DNA of 64,000 nucleotides, taken from contig NZ_UUON01000048.1 in assembly GCF_900590885.1 (NCBI RefSeq), positions 248,001-312,000 of the forward strand. The letters run 5' to 3'. Positions 25,455 through 34,289 of this stretch are shown piece after piece. The notes below the pieces were generated by a model that had not been told where the DNA came from, searched no databases, and saw only the letters and a program-made list of their open reading frames with translations. The DNA comes from Pseudomonas viridiflava. Lineage in GTDB: Bacteria; Pseudomonadota; Gammaproteobacteria; Pseudomonadales; Pseudomonadaceae. A program made the translations under genes and the position numbers. Each line of letters starts with the position of its first letter. The first letter of the stretch is position 1.

Positions 25455-25551
25455 TGCACTTCCCCTGAATGCACTGCCGCGCCATGTCACCGTAAGGATT
25501 GTCGCTAAACCCCGTTACACCTTAGGCTTCGGGCATCTATGGAGATGCTCG

Positions 25552-26313
25552 ATGCCTATTCGTTATTTCATCAAACAACTGCTCTTGCCGCCCGGCATCC
25601 TGTTGCTGCTGCTGGCCCTTGCCTGGTGGTTTCGCCGCAGCCGCCCACGCCTGGCCGGTTGCTGCTTTGCCCTGGGGCTGGGCGGCATGTGGCTGATCAG
25701 CCTGCCGGTGATGGTGGAGTGGGGCGCAAAGGCCCTGGAAACCGAGGTGCCCTTGGCGCGTGAAGACTGGTCGAGCCTGGCCCAACGCGCCGATGCCATC
25801 GTGGTGCTGGGCTCGGGGCGCGAGCGCGGTGACCCCGCCTGGGGCACCGACCAGCCGACCGGTACCGGCCTGGAGCGCCAGCGCTACGCCGCACGCCTGG
25901 CCAATGCCTCCGGGTTGCCGGTGCTGACCACCGGCGGCCTGCATTACGGCACGCCGCCCAGCGAGGCAGAGCTGATGGCCGTGTCGATGCAGGATGACTT
26001 CGGTGTGGCCGTGCGCTGGAAGGAAGAGCGCAGCCGCACTACCTGGGAAAACGCGCAGATGAGTGCCGAGATACTCTTGCCGCAAGGCATCAAGCGTGTG
26101 GTGGTAGTGACCCAGGCGTGGCACATGCCGCGTGCGGTGTGGAGTTTTGAACAGGCCGGTTTTACCGTGGTGCCGGCGCCGGTGGGGTTCCTGGGCGTGG
26201 ACAACGCCCGGCCGCTGGGCGGTTGGATGCCGGAATTCAAGTCGGTGTGGCAGAGCGGGCAGTTGATCAATGAGGCGGTGGGGCAGGTGGGGTATCGGCT
26301 GTTCTATCAATAA
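25552..26313 (+). CDS. YdcF/ElyC family membrane protein (DUF218)
   Basis: The 253-residue protein has two N-terminal membrane helices (residues about 8-22 and 34-52) and a DUF218 domain from about residue 80 (ADAIVVLGSGRERG) to 235, facing the periplasm. In E. coli ElyC influences the supply of the undecaprenyl carrier and wall integrity. SRTTWENAQMSAEIL and VVVVTQAWHMPRA are the conserved core. The start has GGAG at eight bases. A REP variant follows. The link to carrier-lipid use is inferred from the family. Confidence 0.87.
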   Translation: MPIRYFIKQLLLPPGILLLLLALAWWFRRSRPRLAGCCFALGLGGMWLISLPVMVEWGAKALETEVPLAREDWSSLAQRADAIVVLGSGRERGDPAWGTDQPTGTGLERQRYAARLANASGLPVLTTGGLHYGTPPSEAELMAVSMQDDFGVAVRWKEERSRTTWENAQMSAEILLPQGIKRVVVVTQAWHMPRAVWSFEQAGFTVVPAPVGFLGVDNARPLGGWMPEFKSVWQSGQLINEAVGQVGYRLFYQ

Positions 26314-26330
26314 CACCACAAATCAAAAAA

Positions 26331-26375
26331 TGTGGGAGGGGGCAAGTCGAATCGTCGCACCGCCCCTCCCACATT
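26331..26375. repeat. Short REP variant with altered loop
   Basis: This copy matches the one at 20432 base for base through its loop, with CAAGTCGAATCGTCGCACCG between the standard arms. It lies between the convergent YdcF-type and lnt genes. Confidence 0.8.
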
Positions 26376-26393
26376 TGTTTCAGTGTTTGACTG

Positions 26394-27917
26394 TTAGACG
26401 GTTTTGGCCATTCGACCGGCTAGCAGTGCCCAGCCAAACAATATCAAACACACAATGATCAACGGCCACGACCGCCATTGCAGATACGGCGTGAGGTTGT
26501 GCATCGGCACCACTTCACCGTAGAGAATGCCGCGCTCGAACTGCGGGATCTGCACGGTGATCTGCCCAAACGGGTTGATCAGGCCGGTCACGCCGTTGTT
26601 GGTGGCGCGGATCATCCAGCGGCCGGCTTCCAGCGCGCGCATCTGCGCCATTTGCAGGTGCTGCAAAGGGCCGATGGAGCGGCCGAACCAGGTGTCGTTG
26701 CTGATGGTCAACAGCAGGTCGCTCTGGGCCGACAAGCCGGCGGCGAATTCCGGGTAGACCACTTCATAGCAAATGAACGGCGCGATCTGATAGCCCTTCG
26801 CCTGCAGCATCGGCTGGTCGGCAGGGCCGCGGGCGAAGTCCGACATCGGCAGGTCGAAGAATGCAATCAGCCCGCGCAGCATGTCTTGCAGCGGCACGTA
26901 TTCGCCAAACGGCACCAGTTTCTGCTTGAGGTAGGTGCCATCGCCTTCGCCAACCACGGTGATGCCGTTGAAGTAGCGCTTCTGGTGATGCACTTCCTGG
27001 CGGATCGGTACGCCGGTGATCAGCGCGGTGTGCCGGTCGGCGGCGAACTTGCCCATCATCCCGAGGTAGCCCTCGACGGACTCCTTGAGCACCGGCACGG
27101 CGGTTTCCGGCCATACCAGCAGGTCGACGGGCTTGGAGCTGAAGCTCATGTCGCGGTACAGCGCGAGCTGGGCGTTGAGCTGCTCCGGGTCCCACTTCAT
27201 GCTTTGTTCGACGTTACCCTGGATCGCCGCCACGCTCAGCGGCGCGCCGGAAGGCGTGGTCCAGGCGTGATGCTTGAACGCCAGGCCGATCGCCCAGGGC
27301 GCGACCAGCAACACCAGGCCCGCGCCGATAAAGGCATTGCGCTTGCTCGCCAACAGACGCGGCAGGTTGCACAGCAGGGCTGCCGTGAGGGCCAGGGCAA
27401 ACGAAATCAGCCACATGCCGCCCACCGGCGCCAGGCCGGTGAGGGGGCCGTCGAGCTGGCTGTAACCGGAATACAACCACGGGAAGCCGGTGAGGAACCA
27501 ACCGCGAAACGCTTCCTGGCCGACCCACAGCGCGGCGAAGGTCAGGGCGTCCGCCAGCGGCGCTTCGTTGCGACGCAGCCAGCGGGCCCACAACCAGGCG
27601 GGCAGGGCGAAGAACCAGGCGATCGCGGCGGTGAACAGCAGCATCAAGAAGCCAGCCAGCAGCACCGAAGCGCCGCCGAAGTGGTGGATGCTGTAGTAGA
27701 TCCAGCTGGTGCCGGCGCCGAACAGACCGAACCCGAAACACCAGCCACGGCCCAGGGCCTGGCGTGGGCTCAGGTCCCGCAACCCGACGTAGAACACGCC
27801 GACCGCCACCAGTGCAAACGGCCACAGGTCGAACGGCGCCAGCGCCAGGGTGGTGATGGCGCCGGCCACCACGGCCAGCAAGTTACCGGGCCAGCCGGGT
27901 GCGATCAAACGGCGCAT
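26394..27917 (-). CDS. lnt: Apolipoprotein N-acyltransferase
   Basis: Lnt adds the third acyl chain to the N-terminal Cys of lipoproteins in the inner membrane. The 507-residue protein has about six membrane helices (residues 12-215), a periplasmic nitrilase-like domain (about 225-470) and a last C-terminal helix. The catalytic triad is Glu271 (WPETAVP), Lys333 (KQKLVPFGEY) and Cys383 (FICYEVVYPE). It ends the leftward miaB-phoH-ybeY-corC-lnt cluster, eight bases after corC. The lipoproteins encoded in this window (RlpA, LptE and others) are its substrates. Confidence 0.97.
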   Translation of the reverse strand: MRRLIAPGWPGNLLAVVAGAITTLALAPFDLWPFALVAVGVFYVGLRDLSPRQALGRGWCFGFGLFGAGTSWIYYSIHHFGGASVLLAGFLMLLFTAAIAWFFALPAWLWARWLRRNEAPLADALTFAALWVGQEAFRGWFLTGFPWLYSGYSQLDGPLTGLAPVGGMWLISFALALTAALLCNLPRLLASKRNAFIGAGLVLLVAPWAIGLAFKHHAWTTPSGAPLSVAAIQGNVEQSMKWDPEQLNAQLALYRDMSFSSKPVDLLVWPETAVPVLKESVEGYLGMMGKFAADRHTALITGVPIRQEVHHQKRYFNGITVVGEGDGTYLKQKLVPFGEYVPLQDMLRGLIAFFDLPMSDFARGPADQPMLQAKGYQIAPFICYEVVYPEFAAGLSAQSDLLLTISNDTWFGRSIGPLQHLQMAQMRALEAGRWMIRATNNGVTGLINPFGQITVQIPQFERGILYGEVVPMHNLTPYLQWRSWPLIIVCLILFGWALLAGRMAKTV

Positions 27918-27925
27918 GTCAGTCC

Positions 27926-28765
27926 TTAGCGGGCAATCGGAGTCAGGCGGATCAAGTGGATACGACGGCTATCGGCATTCAGAATGCGGAAGCGGTAAGC
28001 GCCAATCTCGGTGGTTTCGTTACGTTTTGGCAGATGCCCGAACGCACTCATCACCAGGCCGCCGACGGTGTCGAACTCATCGTCGGAGAATTCGCTGTCG
28101 AAGAACTCGTTGAAGTTCTCGATCGGCGTCAGCGCCTTGACCAGGAAATCCCCGCTGGGCAGCGGCTTGATGTAGCTGTCTTCTTCGACGTCGTGCTCGT
28201 CTTCGATGTCGCCGACGATCTGTTCCAGCACGTCTTCAATGGTCACCAGGCCGGCCACGCCGCCGTATTCGTCGATGACGATGGCCATGTGATTGTGGTT
28301 GGCGCGGAACTCGCGCAGCAGCACATTCAGGCGCTTGGATTCAGGCACGAAGGTGGCCGGACGCAGCAGGTCCTTGATGTTGAAGCTGTCGCCGTTCTCC
28401 TTGAGGATCAGCGGCAGCAGGTCCTTGGCCAGCAGGACGCCCATGACGTCGTCATGGCTTTCACCGATCACCGGGTAGCGCGAGTGCGCCGAGTCGATCA
28501 CGGCCGGGAGGAATTCCCGTGGGGTCTGGGTCGCCTTGATGCTGATCATCTGCGAGCGCGGGACCATGATGTCCCGAACCTGCAGGTCAGCCACCTGGAT
28601 GGCGCCTTCGACGATGGCCAGCGCTTCGCTGTCCAGCAACTTGTTCTGATGGGCCTCGCGCAGCAGCTCCAGCAGCTCCTGGCGGTTTTTCGGCTCGTGG
28701 GCAAAAGCCTGGGTCAGTTTACCCAGCCATGACTTCTGCCCGTTGCTCGATCGGTCTTCGCTCAT
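27926..28765 (-). CDS. corC: CorC/YbeX family CBS-domain protein
   Basis: The 279-residue cytosolic protein has two CBS domains (residues about 65-185; VRDIMVPRSQMISI, AIVIDEYGGVAGLVTIED) that bind adenine nucleotides, and a C-terminal CorC_HlyC domain (about 200-275). It lacks the membrane domain of the related Mg-exporters. E. coli YbeX affects magnesium-cobalt efflux and ribosome metabolism. It lies between ybeY and lnt, as in most gammaproteobacteria, which fits a link to RNA maturation. Confidence 0.93.
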   Translation of the reverse strand: MSEDRSSNGQKSWLGKLTQAFAHEPKNRQELLELLREAHQNKLLDSEALAIVEGAIQVADLQVRDIMVPRSQMISIKATQTPREFLPAVIDSAHSRYPVIGESHDDVMGVLLAKDLLPLILKENGDSFNIKDLLRPATFVPESKRLNVLLREFRANHNHMAIVIDEYGGVAGLVTIEDVLEQIVGDIEDEHDVEEDSYIKPLPSGDFLVKALTPIENFNEFFDSEFSDDEFDTVGGLVMSAFGHLPKRNETTEIGAYRFRILNADSRRIHLIRLTPIAR

Positions 28766-28807
28766 AGCGATTACTCTGAATCCTTTGTCGTTACAGTTAG
28801 ATGAATT

Positions 28808-29266
28808 TCAAGCTTCGTCGTCGGCATATGGGTCCGGGTGACCCAATTCTGCAAGCAACGTTTGTTCCAGTGTTTCCATTTCCTCGGCTTCGTCATCATC
28901 TATATGGTCGTAACCCAAGAGATGCAAGCAGCCGTGGATGACCAAGTGGGCCCAGTGGGCCTCAAGGGCCTTGCCTTGCTCCTTCGCCTCGCGCTCGACC
29001 ACCTCGACGCAGATCACCAGGTCACCCAGCAGCGGGATATCCAGTAACTCGTCGGGTACGTCGGCGGGGAAGGACAGCACGTTGGTCGCGTAGTCCTTCT
29101 GGCGCCAGGTGTGGTTGAGTTCGCGGCCTTCGGGCTCGTCCACCAGGCGGATGGTCAGTTCCGAGTCGGCGGTGCGCTGGCGCAGGGCCAGGGCGCACCA
29201 TTGACGGAACTGTTCTTCGCTGGGGGCGGGCGCTTCGGTGGCCAGCTGCAGGTCAAGCTCAAGCAT
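28808..29266 (-). CDS. ybeY: Endoribonuclease / rRNA maturation factor YbeY
   Basis: YbeY is a zinc-dependent endoribonuclease or maturation factor that helps process the 3' end of 16S rRNA and ribosome quality control. The 152-residue protein has the zinc motif HGCLHLLGYDH with His111, His115 and His121, and the preceding NVLSFP segment. An in-frame start 21 codons upstream lies inside phoH and is unlikely; the Met chosen overlaps phoH by eight bases, giving translational coupling. Confidence 0.96.
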   Translation of the reverse strand: MLELDLQLATEAPAPSEEQFRQWCALALRQRTADSELTIRLVDEPEGRELNHTWRQKDYATNVLSFPADVPDELLDIPLLGDLVICVEVVEREAKEQGKALEAHWAHLVIHGCLHLLGYDHIDDDEAEEMETLEQTLLAELGHPDPYADDEA

Positions 29267-30263
29267 CGCGGCGAGCGTCCTTGGACAGGCCATCGTCGCG
29301 GTGTTCGAAGCGCTCGTAGGCCTCGACAATGCGTTGCACCAGCGGGTGGCGCACTACGTCCTTGGGCGAGAAGTGCGTGAAACTGATGCCCGGCACGTCC
29401 TTGAGCACTTCAATCACATGGCTCAAGCCCGACTTGGTGCCCTTGGGCAGGTCAACCTGGGTAATGTCGCCGGTGATAATGGCCGTGGAGCCGAACCCGA
29501 TGCGGGTAAGGAACATCTTCATCTGCTCGACGGTGGTGTTCTGGCTTTCGTCGAGGATGATGAAACTGTTGCTCAAGGTGCGGCCGCGCATGTAGGCCAG
29601 CGGGGCGATCTCGATCACCTGGCGTTCGATCAGCTTGGCCACGTATTCGAAGCCGAGCATCTCGTACAGCGCGTCGTAGAGCGGGCGCAGGTACGGGTCG
29701 ATCTTCTGGGCCAGGTCGCCGGGCAGGAAGCCGAGCTTTTCGCCGGCTTCAACCGCCGGGCGCACCAGCAGGATGCGGCGTACTTGCTCGCGTTCCAGGG
29801 CGTCAACCGCACAGGCCACGGCCAGGTAGGTCTTGCCGGTACCGGCGGGGCCGATGCCGAAATTGATATCGTTGCCGAGGATTGCCTTGACGTACTTCTG
29901 CTGATTCAAGCCCTTGGGGCGAATCATGCCTTTTTTGGTACGCAGGGCCACGCTGGCTTCGGCCACCGGGTTGTTGGCCAGGTCTTGCACGGCAGATTCC
30001 TGCAGGTACAGGTGCACCGTCTCCGGCGACAGCTCACTACCCTTGGTTTCGCGGTAGAGGCGGCGCAGCAGGTTTTCTGCAGACGTGGTGTGCTGGGGTT
30101 CACCAATCAACTCGAACTGATTGCCGCGGTTGCGGATCTCGATGCTCAGGCGTTGTTCGATCAGGCGCAGGTGCTCGTCGAACTGCCCGCACAGATTGGC
30201 GAAACGGCGAGCCTCAAACGGCTCGAGGATAAAACGATGGGGTTCTGCTATGGGTGCGTTCAA
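29259..30263 (-). CDS. phoH: PhoH-like ATPase (YbeZ)
   Basis: The 334-residue PhoH-family protein is a cytosolic ATPase that works with YbeY in RNA metabolism. Walker A is GPAGTGKT at residues 138-145 and Walker B is SFIILDESQN, followed by TRIGFGSTAIITGDITQVDLP. An N-terminal region of about 115 residues precedes the ATPase. It lies between miaB and ybeY; a short REP copy separates it from miaB. Confidence 0.95.
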   Translation of the reverse strand: MNAPIAEPHRFILEPFEARRFANLCGQFDEHLRLIEQRLSIEIRNRGNQFELIGEPQHTTSAENLLRRLYRETKGSELSPETVHLYLQESAVQDLANNPVAEASVALRTKKGMIRPKGLNQQKYVKAILGNDINFGIGPAGTGKTYLAVACAVDALEREQVRRILLVRPAVEAGEKLGFLPGDLAQKIDPYLRPLYDALYEMLGFEYVAKLIERQVIEIAPLAYMRGRTLSNSFIILDESQNTTVEQMKMFLTRIGFGSTAIITGDITQVDLPKGTKSGLSHVIEVLKDVPGISFTHFSPKDVVRHPLVQRIVEAYERFEHRDDGLSKDARRDA

Positions 30264-30366
30264 GGTTGCTTTTAGCCGCCCTTTGGCTGTGAAAGTGAAA
30301 TAGAGAATAACGCCAGTGACCGGTGTGCGAAAGCACTTACGTCATCGGAATGTTGCACGGTTCAAA

Positions 30367-30397
30367 TGTGGGAGGGGGCAAGCGCCCTCCCACATGT
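30367..30397. repeat. Minimal REP palindrome between miaB and phoH
   Basis: A single compact palindrome, GTGGGAGGGGGCAAG then CGCCCTCCCAC, with no GATGGCGG tail. It lies inside the miaB-phoH operon gap, where such hairpins often stabilise upstream mRNA. Confidence 0.8.
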
Positions 30398-30419
30398 TGA
30401 GCAGCGGTGATTTGACTAT

Positions 30420-31748
30420 TTACTGGATCAGCGACCCGCGCAGCGAATGCGGTTGCGCTGCATCAATGTGTACATCGGCGAATTGGCCGATCAGCGTCGG
30501 ATTATCGCAACGGAAGTTTACGATTCGGTTGTTCTCGGTACGGCCCTGCAATTCGCCCGGGTCTTTTTTCGAGTAGTCGGTGACCAGGATGCGCTGGGTC
30601 GACCCGACCATCTGTCGGCTAATCTCGAAACCCTGCTGGTTCAAGCGATGTTGCAGCGCGTTGAGGCGCTCTTTTTTCAGCGCTTCCGGGGTTTCGTCCA
30701 GCAGGTCGGCGGCCGGGGTGCCGGGGCGCTGGCTGTAGACAAACGAGTAGGAAAAGTCGAAACCGACGTCCTCGATCAACTTCATGGTCTGCTGGAAGTC
30801 TTTCTCGGTCTCACCCGGGAAGCCGACGATAAAGTCCGAACTGATGCAAATGCCCGGCACCGCCGCGCGCAGTTTGCGTAGCTTGGATTTGTATTCCAGG
30901 GCCGTGTGGTTGCGCTTCATCGCCGACAGAATGCGATCGGAGCCTGACTGCACCGGCAAGTGCAGGTGCTTGACCAGCTCCGGCACGTCGGCGTGGGCCT
31001 GGATCAGGCTGTCGGAGAACTCCAGCGGGTGCGAGGTGGTGTAGCGAATGCGCTCGATACCGTCGACTGCGGCAACCACGCGGATCAGTTCCGCCAGGTC
31101 GGCCAGGCGCCCGTCGTCGGTCAGGCCGCGATAGCCGTTGACGTTCTGGCCCAGCAGGGTGACTTCGCGCACGCCGTTTTCGGCAAGGTGGATGATTTCC
31201 GCCAGCACGTCGTCAAACGGCCGGCTGACTTCTTCACCACGGGTGTAGGGCACCACGCAGAAGGTGCAGTACTTGCTGCAGCCTTCCATCACCGACACGT
31301 AGGCACTCGGGCCGTCGATACGCGGTTCGGGCAAATGGTCGAACTTTTCGATTTCCGGGAACGAGACGTCAACCTGCGGCAGCTTGGTGATGCGTGCGGC
31401 GTCGATCATTTCCGGCAGGCGGTGCAGGGTCTGCGGGCCAAAGACCACGTCGACATAGGGCGCGCGATCACGGATCGCGGCGCCTTCCTGGCTGGCCACG
31501 CAACCGCCGACGGCGATCACCATGTCCGGGTTGGCCAGTTTCAATTCACGCCAGCGGCCCAGCTGCGAGTACACACGGTCCTGGGCCCGCTCGCGGATCG
31601 AGCAGGTATTGAGCAGGATCACGTCGGCATCTTCGGCGCGGGCGGTGACTTCCAGGGCCTGGTGTTCACCCAGCAGATCGACCATGCGCGAGCTGTCGTA
31701 CTCGTTCATCTGGCAACCGTGGGTTTCGATATAAAGCTTCTTGGCCAT
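30420..31748 (-). CDS. miaB: tRNA-2-methylthio-N6-isopentenyladenosine synthase
   Basis: MiaB adds a methylthio group to i6A37 of tRNAs that read U-starting codons. The 442-residue protein has the three domains of the family. The UPF0004 domain holds Cys12, Cys49 and Cys83 for the auxiliary cluster. The radical-SAM domain holds Cys157, Cys161 and Cys164 (GCSKYCTFC). The C-terminal TRAM domain ends near residue 440. The Met of MAKKLYIETHGCQMNEYD is the usual start; four more residues upstream are possible. It begins the leftward operon. Confidence 0.97.
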   Translation of the reverse strand: MAKKLYIETHGCQMNEYDSSRMVDLLGEHQALEVTARAEDADVILLNTCSIRERAQDRVYSQLGRWRELKLANPDMVIAVGGCVASQEGAAIRDRAPYVDVVFGPQTLHRLPEMIDAARITKLPQVDVSFPEIEKFDHLPEPRIDGPSAYVSVMEGCSKYCTFCVVPYTRGEEVSRPFDDVLAEIIHLAENGVREVTLLGQNVNGYRGLTDDGRLADLAELIRVVAAVDGIERIRYTTSHPLEFSDSLIQAHADVPELVKHLHLPVQSGSDRILSAMKRNHTALEYKSKLRKLRAAVPGICISSDFIVGFPGETEKDFQQTMKLIEDVGFDFSYSFVYSQRPGTPAADLLDETPEALKKERLNALQHRLNQQGFEISRQMVGSTQRILVTDYSKKDPGELQGRTENNRIVNFRCDNPTLIGQFADVHIDAAQPHSLRGSLIQ

Positions 31749-31780
31749 GGGAATCGTCAACTGGTGGTAAAGAACCGCGC

Positions 31781-31786
31781 ATTATA
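31781..31786 (-). promoter_or_regulatory. Candidate -10 element for the miaB operon
   Basis: A perfect TATAAT on the leftward strand lies 33 bases before the miaB start. The -35 region is not clear. Confidence 0.45.
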
Positions 31787-31832
31787 GGGGGCATGTCCAT
31801 TGGTTCCTAGCGTTGTGCATCGGGTGCCATGC

Positions 31833-31838
31833 TATAGT
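31833..31838 (+). promoter_or_regulatory. Candidate -10 element for the DUF1820 gene
   Basis: TATAGT, one base off consensus, lies 42 bases before the start codon. It faces away from the miaB site, making a plausible divergent promoter pair. Confidence 0.4.
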
Positions 31839-31879
31839 TCGCGCCCTCTTTTATATCCCCAATGTGTTATTCGCCCACC

Positions 31880-32206
31880 ATGACCAAACGTGAAGCTCCA
31901 ATCTATAAGGTGATTTTCCTAAACCAGGGCCAGGTGTTCGAAATGTACGCCAAGCAGATCTATCAAAGTGATCTGTGGGGTTTCCTGGAAGTGGAAGAGT
32001 TCGTCTTTGGCGAGCGCACACAGCTGGTCGTCGACCCGGGCGAAGAGAAGCTCAAGGCCCAGTTCGAAGGCGTGGTGCGCAGCTTTGTGCCGATGCATTC
32101 GATTGTGCGCATCGATGAGGTCGAGCGCCTGGGCACGCCGAAGATCAGTGAAGCGCGTGGCACCAGCAATGTGATGCCGTTTCCGATGCCGATGCCTGAG
32201 AAGTAA
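31880..32206 (+). CDS. DUF1820 family protein
   Basis: The 108-residue cytosolic protein belongs to the DUF1820 family, found mainly in gammaproteobacteria and of unknown role. The body (IYKVIFLNQGQVFEMYAKQI, DLWGFLEVEEFVFGER) looks like a small beta-rich domain; the C terminus ends PMPMPEK. The second in-frame Met, before TKREAPIYK, was preferred because the family starts there. It is divergent from miaB, as in P. aeruginosa. Confidence 0.88.
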   Translation: MTKREAPIYKVIFLNQGQVFEMYAKQIYQSDLWGFLEVEEFVFGERTQLVVDPGEEKLKAQFEGVVRSFVPMHSIVRIDEVERLGTPKISEARGTSNVMPFPMPMPEK

Positions 32207-32214
32207 GGCCGCTG

Positions 32215-32769
32215 TCAGGGCAGGGGTGAGAAGGGCGAGCGCCCGTCGGCACTCTGCAGTTCCTGCAGGTAATTGCGGAAAATCTGGCCCAGTACCTGGG
32301 TGGCCACTTCCAGCTCATCGCGCTGCATGTGCTCGGCGACTTCGTCGGCGGTGTCCAGCGCGTCTTCGGCGCCGTTGACCGCGGCCATTTTCAGCACGAT
32401 GTACGCCTGCACGTTGTTGGCCGGCACGCCTTCGCCTTTGAAGAACATGTTGCCCAGTTCGAATTGCGCCTGGGCGTGGCCCTGCAGCGAGGCTTTCTCG
32501 AAGTAGCTCAAGGCTTTGTTGAGGTCGCGCGCGGGGTTCTTGCTGTCGTGGAAGTACTCGCCCAACTCGTATTGCGCCTGCGCATCCCCGCCGTCGGCCT
32601 GTTTCTGGCACGCGCTCAGGGCTTCGGCCTGGCTGTCTGGCTGGGTATTGAGGGTGCAACGACCCATCGCTGGGATTAACAACGAGTTGCCGCCTGCTTG
32701 TGCATGTGCCAGCAGCGGCTGAAGGAGCAACAGGCAGCCCAGAACCAGGGTGCGGCCGGTGCGTTTCAT
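32215..32769 (-). CDS. Secreted Sel1/TPR-repeat protein
   Basis: The 184-residue product has an N-terminal signal peptide (about residues 1-24, ending AHAQA) and two or three Sel1-like repeats: GDAQAQYELGEYFHDSKNP, GHAQAQFELGNMFFKGEGV and AYIVLKMAAVNGAEDA. Sel1 repeats are short helix pairs that bind proteins, so a periplasmic adaptor role is likely. Two Cys residues in the mature part (RCTLN, SACQKQ) could form a disulfide. It ends nine bases from the opposing DUF1820 gene. The function is unknown. Confidence 0.85.
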   Translation of the reverse strand: MKRTGRTLVLGCLLLLQPLLAHAQAGGNSLLIPAMGRCTLNTQPDSQAEALSACQKQADGGDAQAQYELGEYFHDSKNPARDLNKALSYFEKASLQGHAQAQFELGNMFFKGEGVPANNVQAYIVLKMAAVNGAEDALDTADEVAEHMQRDELEVATQVLGQIFRNYLQELQSADGRSPFSPLP

Positions 32770-32952
32770 GGGAATCGACTTACCTCTGACGGAGCACGCG
32801 GACCCTCACGGGATCCAATAAGCGCGCATTATGAAATAAGCAGGCCTCTGCTTACAAAGTCTTTACTCGTTTTTCTGCTGGTTGGGCAAGTTATCTGCCG
32901 GATTGCAGGTAAATTCTCTTAAAAATGAGGAAATATCTGTAAGCAAAGTAGC

Positions 32953-32986
32953 AAATCGGACACCACCTGGGCGGTGTCCGATTTTT
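32953..32986 (-). terminator. Terminator of the thiD-thiE-hemL operon
   Basis: A 12-bp stem (AAATCGGACACC and its complement) begins eleven bases past the hemL stop. A-rich and T-rich flanks on the two sides mean that it could work in both directions. Confidence 0.8.
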
Positions 32987-32994
32987 GCCGCCGT

Positions 32995-34278
32995 TTATTT
33001 CAGGGCAGCGAACGCGCGTTCGGCGGCATCCAGGGTCAGTTTCAACTCGGCTTCGCCATGGGCGATCGAGGTGAAGCCGGCCTCAAAGGCACTCGGCGCC
33101 AGGTACACGCCACCTTCCAGCATCAGGTGGAAGAAGCGTTTGAACAGGTCGGCGTCACTGCCCATCACGTCATCAAAGGTGACGATATCGTCGGCGCCGC
33201 TGAAATACAGGCCAAACATGCCGCCCGCTTGGGTGGTCACGAACGGGATGCCGGCGGCGTCGGCGCGCTGTTGCAGGCCGTCGAGCAGGCGAGTGGTGTA
33301 GTCGGTCAGCTCGGCGTGGAAGCCCGGGCGGCTGATCAGGCGCAGGGTGGTCAGGCCGGCGGCCATGGCCAGTGGGTTGCCCGACAAGGTGCCGGCCTGG
33401 TACACCGGGCCCAGCGGCGCGATGTGGTGCATGATTTCGCGCTTGCCGCCGAAGCAGCCTACCGGCATGCCGCCGCCGATGATCTTGCCGAAGGTGCTCA
33501 GGTCCGGCGTGACGCCGTAGTAAGCCTGGGCGCCGCCGAGGGCGACGCGGAAACCGGTCATCACTTCGTCGAAAATCAGCACCACGCCGTGCTTGTCGCA
33601 CTGCTCGCGCAGGCCTTCGAGGAAGCCCGGCGCCGGCGGCACGCAGTTCATGTTGCCGGCCACCGGCTCGACGATGATGCACGCCACGTCCTGGCCCACT
33701 TCATTAAGCATCTGCTCGACGGCGGCGATGTCGTTGAATGGCAGGGTCAGCGTGTGTTTGGCGAACGCCGCCGGCACACCGGCCGAGCTCGGCACGCCCT
33801 GGGTCAGCAGGCCCGAGCCGGCCTTTACCAGCAGGCTGTCGGAGTGGCCGTGGTAGCAGCCTTCGAACTTGATGATGCTGTCGCGGCCCGTGAAACCACG
33901 GGCCAGGCGAATGGCGCTCATGGTGGCTTCGGTGCCGGAGCTGACCATGCGCACCATCTCCATCGACGGCACGATCGAGCACACCAGGTCTGCCATCTCG
34001 GTTTCCATGGCGGTCGGCGCGCCGTAGGACAGGCCGTGTTGCAGTTGCTGGCGCACTGCGTCGAGCACGTCCGGGTGGCTGTGGCCGAGGATCATCGGGC
34101 CCCAGGAACCTACGTAGTCGACGTAGCGCTTGTCATCTTCGTCGGTGACGTAGGCGCCTTCGGCATGCTTGAAGAACAGCGGCGTGCCGCCCACGCTCTT
34201 GAACGCACGCACGGGGGAGTTCACACCGCCGGGGATGTGTTTCTGGGCATCGGCAAACAGGGTTTCGGAACGGGACAT
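32995..34278 (-). CDS. hemL: Glutamate-1-semialdehyde 2,1-aminomutase
   Basis: HemL makes 5-aminolevulinate, the first committed haem and siroheme precursor in the C5 pathway, from glutamate-1-semialdehyde. The 427-residue PLP enzyme has its cofactor Lys265 in FGKIIGGGMPVG, and IIVEPVAGN and LIFDEVMTGFR complete the fold-type I site. Its start is eleven bases after the thiE stop, so it is coexpressed with the thiamine genes. This thiD-thiE-hemL order is typical of Pseudomonas. A strong terminator follows. Confidence 0.98.
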   Translation of the reverse strand: MSRSETLFADAQKHIPGGVNSPVRAFKSVGGTPLFFKHAEGAYVTDEDDKRYVDYVGSWGPMILGHSHPDVLDAVRQQLQHGLSYGAPTAMETEMADLVCSIVPSMEMVRMVSSGTEATMSAIRLARGFTGRDSIIKFEGCYHGHSDSLLVKAGSGLLTQGVPSSAGVPAAFAKHTLTLPFNDIAAVEQMLNEVGQDVACIIVEPVAGNMNCVPPAPGFLEGLREQCDKHGVVLIFDEVMTGFRVALGGAQAYYGVTPDLSTFGKIIGGGMPVGCFGGKREIMHHIAPLGPVYQAGTLSGNPLAMAAGLTTLRLISRPGFHAELTDYTTRLLDGLQQRADAAGIPFVTTQAGGMFGLYFSGADDIVTFDDVMGSDADLFKRFFHLMLEGGVYLAPSAFEAGFTSIAHGEAELKLTLDAAERAFAALK

Positions 34279-34289
34279 GATCGGGCTCT

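Noticed and set aside
30361..30400. REP hairpins read as CRISPR repeats
   Set aside because: Copies are scattered singly or in pairs over 56 kb with no regular spacers or cas genes.
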